The notes under the pieces: generated by a model | The model's database searches: none | What the model was told of the DNA's origin: nothing | The model's input: the letters and a program-made list of their open reading frames with translations, nothing else | Made by a program: the position numbers and the translations under genes | NCBI GenBank assembly: GCA_023481335.1 | Contig: JAMCWI010000177.1 | Span: 1-10,195 of the forward strand | DNA: 10,195 nt | Direction: 5' to 3' | DNA from: Bacillota bacterium | GTDB lineage: Bacteria; Bacillota; Desulfotomaculia; Desulfotomaculales; Desulfotomaculaceae | Shown: positions 1 to 5,195 of the stretch, one piece after another | Layout: each line of letters opens with the position of its first letter | How positions within the stretch are numbered: position 1 is the first letter of the stretch

Positions 1-1
1 T

Positions 2-121
2 CGCACCGGAGTAATATTTATGACAAACGGGGGATTCTACCGGGCTCCCGGCAGCGGTTTCACCAGTATAGAAGAATCTGTAATCAACATAATTTTTGAA
101 AAGCTGGCCGGCTCACAATAA
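2..121 (+). CDS. C-terminal fragment of an unidentified protein
   Basis: An open frame enters from the left edge and gives 39 residues before a TAA stop. It runs from RTGVIFMTNGG through GFYRAPGSGF to a helix-like tail ending EKLAGSQ. The composition (alternating hydrophobics, then an amphipathic helix with E, N, I and K) looks protein-like, unlike the other frames here. The pattern FY-x2-P, then E-x2-V and a final helix, vaguely recalls the C-terminus of UbiX-type flavin prenyltransferases; this is a weak resemblance only, and I do not assign a function. The gene converges on rnpB, which is on the opposite strand. Confidence 0.5.
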   Translation, partial: RTGVIFMTNGGFYRAPGSGFTSIEESVINIIFEKLAGSQ

Positions 122-163
122 ACCGGTCTTCGGGGCCGGCACGGAATTCACATGCGCCGGTTT
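120..163. other. inverted repeat after the partial gene
   Basis: AAACCGG at 120-126 is complementary to CCGGTTT at 157-163, with a 30-base loop that holds a further GGCCGGC palindrome. It begins at the stop of the + strand partial gene and could slow or end that transcript, but it lacks a clean T-run, so I do not call it a proven terminator. Confidence 0.3.
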
Positions 164-187
164 GCCGTTCTAGTATTTTCCGCCGAA

Positions 188-217
188 CAAAAAAACGCCC
201 AATATACAGGCGTTTTT
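188..217 (-). terminator. Rho-independent terminator of rnpB
   Basis: Read on the - strand, AAAAACGCC, a short AT-rich loop (TGTATATTG), GGCGTTTTT and further T residues form a hairpin with a U tract. It starts about 11 bases past the 3' strand of helix P1 of RNase P RNA, where the terminator of rnpB is expected. Confidence 0.8.
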
Positions 218-227
218 CAAAATTGAC

Positions 228-661
228 AAGTGAGCAAATCGTAAGCCGAGTTCTGTCGTGGATGATCATCTATCTGGGACGACTGTTACCAGCCGCCTCA
301 AGCGACCTTACCCGGGAGCGGAGCGGGCCGCCCCTATGCTCCTCTATTCGGTCTTGCTCCAGGTGGGGTTTACCTAGCCGGCCGGCTTTTCAAAAATTTG
401 GTGCGCTCTTACCGCACCGTTCCATCCTTACCACTTGAGAAGTGGGTATTGAGAAGTTGGACGTGAGAAATAATTACCCTTCGCCTCTGCCAACTCTAAC
501 CTCTCACTTCCCACCTCTCAAATTGGCGGTTTATTTCTGTGGCACTTTCCTTGGGGTCGCCCCCACTGGGGATTACCCAGCACCCTGCCCTATGGAGCTC
601 GGACTTTCCTCGGGCACCGCCTTTCGGCACTGGTACCCGCGATCACCAGATTTACTCACTT
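228..661 (-). ncRNA. rnpB: RNase P RNA, bacterial type A, with enlarged P12
   Basis: This is the catalytic RNA of ribonuclease P, which removes the 5' leader of pre-tRNAs. Read on the - strand, the conserved regions appear in order: CR-I GAGGAAAGTCC (601-611), CR-II AGGAAAGTGCCACAGAAA (534-551), the GGTAAGG/GCGGTAAGAGCGC block (about 398-430), the CCA-binding L15 loop GGTAAACCCC (365-374) and CR-V ACAGAACTCGGCTTA (242-256). The ends pair as P1, AGTGAGTAAAT with ATTTGCTCACT. At about 434 nt it is longer than usual for type A. The excess is in P12 (about 431-527), which carries a repeat also found between the tRNA genes. The zinc-ribbon protein gene lies directly upstream. The exact ends are inferred from P1. 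Confidence 0.95.
431..527 (-). repeat. repeat-derived P12 arm inside rnpB
   Basis: The region between CR-II and the GGTAAGG block is about 97 bases, against roughly 27 in the E. coli RNA. It is an imperfect inverted repeat: AGAAGTGGG and GAGAAGTTGG on one arm, CCAACT, CACTTCCCACC and CTCTCAA on the other. The arm at 485-526 aligns with the tRNA spacer at 6906-6946 at about 27 of 36 positions by eye, with mostly transition differences. Confidence 0.7.
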
Positions 662-666
662 TAATT

Positions 667-712
667 GGGGACATTCTACAATCGGGGACATTCCTCGCAG
701 AGGTGTGTCCCC
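667..712. repeat. REP-like GGGGACA palindrome with half copy
   Basis: GGGGACA (684-690) pairs with TGTCCCC (706-712), with an inner stem CCTC-GCA-GAGG. A direct half copy, GGGGACATTC, lies at 667-676, next to a second at 684-693. GGGGACA/TGTCCCC palindromes of this style are common dispersed repeats in several bacterial groups. The element lies between the likely rnpB promoter and the mature 5' end of the RNA. Confidence 0.65.
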
Positions 713-752
713 ATACCTTAGACGATGGTCCCAATTCATCAATTTTTTATTT

Positions 753-781
753 ATTATATCATTTTGACACGGTAAATGCAA
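753..781 (-). promoter_or_regulatory. sigma-70 promoter upstream of rnpB
   Basis: On the - strand, TTGCAT (776-781) and a perfect TATAAT (753-758) are 17 bases apart, just past the stop codon of the zinc-ribbon gene. Transcription would start near 746 and give a leader of about 85 bases that contains the GGGGACA hairpin. Confidence 0.6.
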
Positions 782-786
782 ATCCG

Positions 787-1497
787 TCACTTTTCCCAAA
801 AAAGCATGCGCCCGCAATTTTGACAATAAACGAGGCATTCCCCGAGTTTTAAGGTTCTCAAGTCATTAAAGGGAATTCCTACCCGGCAGCCCATACAGGC
901 CCCTTTTTCTACCCTGGCCAGTGGATCTATGAGCTTCTTTTTCATTTCCACGTACTTCTTCCAGGTTTCCTTGTCAACTACATCCAGTAGTTTTTGCCTG
1001 GCAAGTGGAATCCGGGCCAGCATCTTCCTGATGTTCTGCTGGTTGCCCAGGTACGTACCGTGCAGGCGGCGGTACTGGGTAGCTTTATTTTCCATTTCCG
1101 AACTCAAACTTTCCATCTTCCGGCGCAGTTCTTCCAACTTTTCCATGATCGCCAGCATCAAGTCTTCCGTCCGCTTGACCTCTTCTCTCAGGTTCTCCAT
1201 CTTTCTGTCAGTGTTGGCTATCTCTTTTACATTAGTAATAGTGCCATCGTAGAGCTTATTACCCAGGAACCTGATCTTTTCCTCGAGATTAGCGATATCC
1301 ATTTCCCTTTTCTTCAATTCTTTTTTTTGCCCGCTGTATTCTTCTTTTAAGCCGTTAAACTCGGCACGATTTTCTTCAATACCGTTTTTCAGGGCGCGCA
1401 GTTTTCTGGCAAGATCGCCTTCCTGCAAGCTTCCTTCCAGGCTTCTCCTTTCCAGGTCGAGCGCCTGTATTTCCCATAACGTTTTTAAGTCAATCAT
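787..1497 (-). CDS. coiled-coil protein with C-terminal C4 zinc ribbon
   Basis: A 236-residue protein of the C4-type zinc-ribbon family (COG1579 type), widespread in Firmicutes and other bacteria, and of poorly known function. Residues 10-180 are almost all charged heptad sequence (REEVKR, EKLEELRRKME) and should form a long helical hairpin or coiled coil. The C-terminus holds two CxxC pairs, C201/C204 and C225/C228, spaced as in a zinc ribbon that could bind nucleic acid. No signal peptide or membrane segment is seen, so it is cytoplasmic. The ATG start has AAGGAG 7 bases upstream (1504-1509), a strong ribosome site. It follows nif3 after about 55 bases and is probably its operon partner, and it precedes rnpB. 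The family call is firm; the role is unknown. Confidence 0.9.
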   Translation of the reverse strand: MIDLKTLWEIQALDLERRSLEGSLQEGDLARKLRALKNGIEENRAEFNGLKEEYSGQKKELKKREMDIANLEEKIRFLGNKLYDGTITNVKEIANTDRKMENLREEVKRTEDLMLAIMEKLEELRRKMESLSSEMENKATQYRRLHGTYLGNQQNIRKMLARIPLARQKLLDVVDKETWKKYVEMKKKLIDPLARVEKGACMGCRVGIPFNDLRTLKLGECLVYCQNCGRMLFWEK

Positions 1498-1552
1498 CGC
1501 ATTCTCCTTAGCTTAGACGGTAAACCCTGTTAAATCACGGTTCATGAATAAC

Positions 1553-2671
1553 TTAAAAATATTTAAAAGGATCCGTAGCAGTCTCAGCCAGCAGGAATTC
1601 GACTTTCAGGGCCCTGTTCGCGCACATCTCCTGCAGGTAGTCACGCAGCACCGGCAGCACAATCCGTTCCGTCCCGCCATGTCCGGCGTCAATGAACTTT
1701 AAGCCGGCAGATAGCATTTCCTGAGCAACGTGGTATTTTACGTCCCCGGTTACCAGCACATCGGCCCCCGCAGCAAGCGCCCCGGTATACAGCTCAGCCC
1801 CGGATCCGCCGCACACGGCGATCCGGCGCACTGTTTCGTGTAAAGCCCCGCCTAACCTGACATCCTTAAGGCCCAGCGCTTCCTTTACCATGCCGGCAAA
1901 CTCGCCTAAGGAAACCGCTCCGGGCAAATCCCCCACCCGCCCCAGGCCGTAAGGCGGTCCCGTGTTTTCCAGCGGGTAAAGATCATAGGCAACTTCTTCG
2001 TAAGGGTGTGCTTCCAGCATGGACTGCACAACCGCGTCTGCCCTTACAGAAGGGACAATTGTTTCAAGCCGCATTTCCTCGACAAAAGACATTTCGCCAC
2101 GGCTCCCGGCAAAAGGTTTGGTCCCATCAAGCGGTAAAAAAGTGCCCATCCCCCCCGTCTGGAAAGTGCAGTGGCTGTAATTGCCGATCCAGCCGGCGCC
2201 TGCCGCACAGACGGCGTCCCGGACGATCCCCGCGTGAGAGGCAGGGACAAAAACCACCAGCTTGACGAAGCGCTCGCCCCCGGTGACATTAAGCACATTC
2301 AAACCGGTAAGGCCCATTTTCTTCGCCAGGGCGTCGTTCACACCGCCGGCCACGATGTCCAGGTTGGTATGGGCGGTATAAATAGCAATATCGTTTTTGA
2401 TGAGAAAAGCTATTAATTTACCGCCGGGCGAGTCCAGGCGAATGTTTTTTACGGGCTTAATAAAGAGAGGGTGGTGGCTGAATATAAGGCCGGCGCCTCT
2501 TGCTTTTGACTCCTGAGCCACATCCATATTGACGTCAAGAGTGAGGATAGCTTTATCAGTGACGGCATTGGGGTCGCCCAGCATCAGCCCGATATTGTCC
2601 CAACTCTCTGCCATGGCCGGCGGGGCGAGGCTTTCAATTATCTTGAAAATATCATTTAAGGCTGCAGGCAA
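1553..2671 (-). CDS. Nif3-like dinuclear metal center protein (YqfO type)
   Basis: A 372-residue member of the Nif3/YbgI/YqfO family, of the long form with a middle PII-like domain (about 130-230) known from B. subtilis YqfO. The dinuclear metal site can be read: H66-H67 in IFSHHPLF, D105 in HTNLD (H101-D105), and H331 and E335 in DAGHGGTERI. The N-terminal core has SWDNIGLMLG. The family forms toroidal hexamers; its reaction is not settled, though GTP cyclohydrolase- or hydrolase-like roles have been proposed. The start is TTG at 2669-2671, chosen because AGAGAGG lies 8 bases upstream and the next in-frame ATG would remove conserved sequence. The gene overlaps the end of trmK by 16 bases, which suggests translational coupling. 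The trmK-nif3 pair is a widely conserved neighbourhood in Firmicutes. Confidence 0.93.
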   Translation of the reverse strand: MPAALNDIFKIIESLAPPAMAESWDNIGLMLGDPNAVTDKAILTLDVNMDVAQESKARGAGLIFSHHPLFIKPVKNIRLDSPGGKLIAFLIKNDIAIYTAHTNLDIVAGGVNDALAKKMGLTGLNVLNVTGGERFVKLVVFVPASHAGIVRDAVCAAGAGWIGNYSHCTFQTGGMGTFLPLDGTKPFAGSRGEMSFVEEMRLETIVPSVRADAVVQSMLEAHPYEEVAYDLYPLENTGPPYGLGRVGDLPGAVSLGEFAGMVKEALGLKDVRLGGALHETVRRIAVCGGSGAELYTGALAAGADVLVTGDVKYHVAQEMLSAGLKFIDAGHGGTERIVLPVLRDYLQEMCANRALKVEFLLAETATDPFKYF

Positions 2672-3351
2672 TTGAATAACCTCTCTATCTTGGCCTCTTT
2701 TTCTCTTAATAAAAGCGCCTTCTCCCGGGCTGCGGAGCTTCCGCTTTTAGCCAGGCCGGATAGGGCTCGCCTGTAATCCATCACAACTTTCTCGAGGTGG
2801 AATTTTAGCAGCGGGTCCCTGTTTTCCAGCAGCCGCGGCCCCAGTTCCAGCAGCAAGGGGTCAGCCGTGGCTTCCAGGCCGTGTTCAGCTACGATCACAA
2901 CGTATACCCGGCCATTTTCTTCCACCAACACCTCGTCGGCTATCTTCCACCCGTTTTGGCAGAGCCACAGGCGAAGGTCACCGGCATCCGCCATAGGCTG
3001 CAGGACCAGCCTTTCCACACGCTCGAGCACCTGGGGAGCACCGGCCAGAATACCCCGGATGGTGTTACCGCCCATGCCGGCTATCACTATAACCTGCGCC
3101 TCGCCGGGCCGTAATACCTGCAGGCCGTCCCCCTGCCGCGTCTCGATGAGTTCCTTTAAGCCGCTCTGCCCTATCGCTTCCTCAGCCGCAAGAAACGGCC
3201 CGTTGTTCAGCTCGGTAGCGATAGCCCTGGGGCATATACCGTTTTTTAGAAGAAAAACCGGCAGCAGAGCGTGGTCGGTTCCAATATCGGCCAGGACGCT
3301 GCCCGCTGGAACATGTATGGCGAGAGCGGCCAGGCGGCCGGGTAATTCCAT
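2656..3351 (-). CDS. trmK: tRNA (adenine(22)-N1)-methyltransferase
   Basis: A 231-residue SAM-dependent methyltransferase that makes m1A22 in the D-loop of tRNA, close in length to B. subtilis TrmK (YqfN). Motif I is ADIGTDHALLP (21-31), with D22 and H27 in the family pattern. The acidic strand motif ATELNNGPFLAA follows (45-56), then RQGDGL (72-77), the AGMGG loop (91-95) and LQPMADAGDLRLWL, all characteristic of TrmK. The C-terminal third is a basic helical region expected to bind tRNA. The only usable start is ATG at 3351: the in-frame upstream stretch has no other common start before a TAA, and the ribosome site is weak (GGGGTAG). It is the first gene of the trmK-nif3-zinc-ribbon operon, and has its own promoter at 3404-3432. 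Confidence 0.95.
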   Translation of the reverse strand: MELPGRLAALAIHVPAGSVLADIGTDHALLPVFLLKNGICPRAIATELNNGPFLAAEEAIGQSGLKELIETRQGDGLQVLRPGEAQVIVIAGMGGNTIRGILAGAPQVLERVERLVLQPMADAGDLRLWLCQNGWKIADEVLVEENGRVYVVIVAEHGLEATADPLLLELGPRLLENRDPLLKFHLEKVVMDYRRALSGLAKSGSSAAREKALLLREKEAKIERLFNCLQP

Positions 3352-3403
3352 GACGTTAACTTCTACCCCACAATTATCAGTTATTTAAATCCCTGCAGTT
3401 AAA

Positions 3404-3432
3404 AGTATAATCTATTTTTACTTTAAATACAA
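3404..3432 (-). promoter_or_regulatory. sigma-70 promoter of the trmK operon
   Basis: On the - strand, TTGTAT (3427-3432) and TATACT (3404-3409) are separated by 17 bases, about 50 bases upstream of the trmK start. Both hexamers are close to consensus and there is no competing gene. Confidence 0.7.
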
Positions 3433-3634
3433 AGAATCCAGATAAAAAATTACTATAAGCCGGGCATAAAGAACATCATAAAGCATCAACGGCCCTTTAA
3501 CGGCAGTCAGTTGCCCGTAGTCAGCAATCAGAACAGAAGGAAACCGGCAAAGCCCACAAATCTACAACCGTTAAAATCTAAATAAGTATTCAATTGAACA
3601 TATACAGGCTTACGTCGGAAACTGTTATTTTACT
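3433..3634. other. intergenic stretch without a recognised gene
   Basis: These 200 bases separate the trmK promoter from the terminator of the unusual tRNA. No frame looks coding. One small dyad is present (on the - strand, ACGGGCA, ACTGAC, TGCCGT at about 3506-3525, with one bulged G). I see nothing else. Confidence 0.5.
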
Positions 3635-3677
3635 AAAACAAAAGCCGGAAAGCTCCATCGCTCTGCCACACTCCGGC
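3635..3677 (-). terminator. terminator downstream of the selC-like tRNA
   Basis: On the - strand, GCCGGA (3672-3677) pairs with TCCGGC (3644-3649), followed by TTTTGTTTT (3635-3643). It lies about 95 bases past the CCA end of the tRNA. A second hairpin, GCTGCTGCC (3675-3683) with GGCAGAGC (3660-3667), overlaps the first arm and cannot form at the same time. Confidence 0.55.
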
Positions 3678-3769
3678 AGCAGCGGCGGTCTCCCGGCCGG
3701 CCATATTAAACCGTTAGCTTAAATATCCCAATTTAAAATACAATAAGAGATCTTTCTCAGGAAAATTAT

Positions 3770-3866
3770 TGGAGGGGAGAAGTCGGAATCGAACCGGACT
3801 CCCAGCCTGGATCACAGGCTGACCAGCGGGTTTGCAGCCCGTGGGGGGACCTTCCCCTTTCTCCCC
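3770..3866 (-). tRNA. selC-like tRNA with GCA (cysteine) anticodon
   Basis: A 97-nt tRNA gene with encoded CCA. The acceptor stem has 8 perfect pairs, GGGGAGAA (3859-3866) with TTCTCCCC (3774-3781), against 7 in ordinary tRNAs. The D-stem is GGGGA/TCCCC with a tiny loop. A long variable arm, AGCCTG-TGATC-CAGGCT (3804-3820), is present. The T-loop is TTCGATT, on a stem CCG-A-C / G-T-(C)-CGG with one bulged C (3797). These are features of bacterial tRNA-Sec. The anticodon loop CTGCAAA (3831-3837) contains GCA rather than the UCA of tRNA-Sec, and the discriminator is U73 rather than the G73 of tRNA-Sec. GCA plus U73 are cysteine identity elements. It may be a minor tRNA-Cys derived from selC, or a tRNA-Sec reading Cys codons; the sequence alone does not decide. 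The cloverleaf call is firm. Confidence 0.88.
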
Positions 3867-3995
3867 GTATTTCGTACATATGGAATGATTTTTCCTTACC
3901 GGACACCTCTACAAGGTGGTGGACAGTGGTAAATCATACTCGTGGCAAACTTTCGGATACTATCTCCTCCAAAAATATTGGCTATTAACAATGAG

Positions 3996-4763
3996 TCATA
4001 CTTTTTTTCCCCGGGCCAGCAGGGCGGCTCCCATGGCGCCTGCCAACTGAGAGCCGGCTGGTACAAGGATCTCCCTGCCCAGTTCTTTTTCGAGAAATTT
4101 TTTTACTCCCTCATTCTTCGCCACACCCCCGGTGAATGTAATGCGCTCGCCTTTACCCAGCCTTTCAGCCATAATAGCGACCCTTCTGGCCACGGACCGG
4201 AGAATGCCGGCGATAATTTTTTCTTTTCCCACCCCCTGGGCCAGCAGGCTGATGACCTCCGATTCGGCGAAAACAGTACACATGTTACTGATCTGCACCG
4301 GCTCAGCAGCCCGCGACAACTCCGCCAGTTCACTGACGTCGGCACCCATGGCGGCGGACATCACCTGTAAGAACCTGCCGGTTCCCGCGGCGCACTTGTC
4401 GTTCATGGCAAAATCGGTGACGTTGCCATGGCCGTCCGTGACAATCACCTTGCTGTCCTGACCGCCAACGTCAATGACCATGTCGGTCCCTTCGACTAAA
4501 TAATGAGCCCCTCTGGCGTGACAGGTTATTTCTGTCACAGCTTTGTCTATAAAGGGCAGGGATATCCGCCCGTAGCCGGTGCCAATTACATAATCAATAT
4601 TATTGCGGTCCAATCCGGCCTCTATTAAAATTTCTTCAAATACTTCGGCGCCGGCCTGCCTCGGGCTGTACCCGGTTGGCTTAATTCTGCCGAACCAGGA
4701 TTCACCGTTCATCAAGACAACCTTGGTAGTAATTGAACCCACATCTATTCCCACAGTAACCAT
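3996..4763 (-). CDS. ATP-dependent [4Fe-4S] activator of the 2-hydroxyacyl-CoA dehydratase family (HgdC / DCCP-reductase type)
   Basis: A 255-residue ASKHA-fold ATPase (BadF/BadG/HgdC family). Such proteins are homodimers sharing one [4Fe-4S] cluster, and use ATP to drive an electron at very low potential into a dehydratase or double-cubane partner. Visible motifs: GIDVGSITTKVV (5-16, phosphate 1), IDVGGQDSKV (97-106), the cluster cysteines C124 in NDKCAAGTGRF and C162 in SNMCTVFAESEV, TFTGGVAKN (209-217), and the adenosine-loop region GAMGAALLA near the end. Length is typical. It is cytoplasmic. It is divergent from the partner-like gene at 5196, which supports a functional pair. The ATG at 4763 has only a weak ribosome site (GAAGG close to it, AGGGG further back). 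Which partner it reduces is inferred from neighbourhood. Confidence 0.92.
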   Translation of the reverse strand: MVTVGIDVGSITTKVVLMNGESWFGRIKPTGYSPRQAGAEVFEEILIEAGLDRNNIDYVIGTGYGRISLPFIDKAVTEITCHARGAHYLVEGTDMVIDVGGQDSKVIVTDGHGNVTDFAMNDKCAAGTGRFLQVMSAAMGADVSELAELSRAAEPVQISNMCTVFAESEVISLLAQGVGKEKIIAGILRSVARRVAIMAERLGKGERITFTGGVAKNEGVKKFLEKELGREILVPAGSQLAGAMGAALLARGKKV

Positions 4764-5195
4764 ATGCCTTCAACCCCTGGTATGTTTTTTAAGATAAGCG
4801 AAAACCCTTTTTAAATAAGTCATTGAGTTAATTCTACTTTATATATAAATATCCTATATTATATTAATTTGATAATTTTATAATTGTAAAATGACGCATA
4901 ACAAATTTTAATTTTTAAAACCATTAACCAAGCGTGACCGATAAGACAAAGTATTACCAAACACCTGGCAATGAAAAAATAATAATTTCTTATATCTTGA
5001 TGCAAAAGTATATTTTCTTTTACTTTTAAGAAGCGGAAAACCATATTATTTACTTTTTAAATCAAATAAACCTATAACTATAAAATATTTGAATTATATA
5101 AATAAAGGATCCTTTTAGCCTCCATCTAATTTAACACTATGGAAATGAGAACTTTATTAAATCTCATTAATCTTTTACGAAAAAGAGGTGTTGAA
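4764..5195. promoter_or_regulatory. very AT-rich divergent intergenic region
   Basis: This 430-base region lies between the two divergently read genes. By hand count, 4801-5160 has about 79 G or C in 360 bases (22%), far below its flanks. It must hold the promoters for both genes, but AT-rich words make -35/-10 matches meaningless by eye, so I name none. A perfect 12-base palindrome, AAAGGATCCTTT, lies at 5104-5115, about 80 bases before the + strand start, and could be an operator. A 61-codon - strand frame (4859-5044) with hydrophobic residues has no ribosome site and is not called. Confidence 0.45.

Noticed and set aside
442..852. 136-codon + strand frame across rnpB
   Set aside because: It runs through the antisense of RNase P RNA and into the zinc-ribbon gene, has no ribosome site, and its composition follows the RNA structure.
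2867..3388. 173-codon + strand frame opposite trmK
   Set aside because: Low-complexity Ser/Arg/Pro-rich translation typical of the antisense of a GC-rich gene; trmK on the other strand explains the region.
3904..3918. small hairpin CACCT-CTACA-AGGTG between activator and tRNA, considered as a terminator
   Set aside because: Only 5 pairs and no T-run on either strand.
3896..3937. 13-codon - strand frame with two Cys codons (MIYHCPPPCRGVR) upstream of the selC-like tRNA, a possible Cys leader peptide
   Set aside because: No ribosome site at proper spacing (the GGAGGAG at 3966-3972 is about 28 bases away) and no attenuator follows before the tRNA. The length is within chance.
4859..5044. 61-codon - strand frame with a hydrophobic segment in the AT-rich island
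   Set aside because: No ribosome site, biased composition explained by about 22% G+C, and no recognisable membrane-protein family.
5139..5195. 19-residue N-terminal extension of the dehydratase-family protein
   Set aside because: No ribosome site before the ATG at 5139, whereas AGAGGTG is well placed before the ATG at 5196. The extension is unlike the family.
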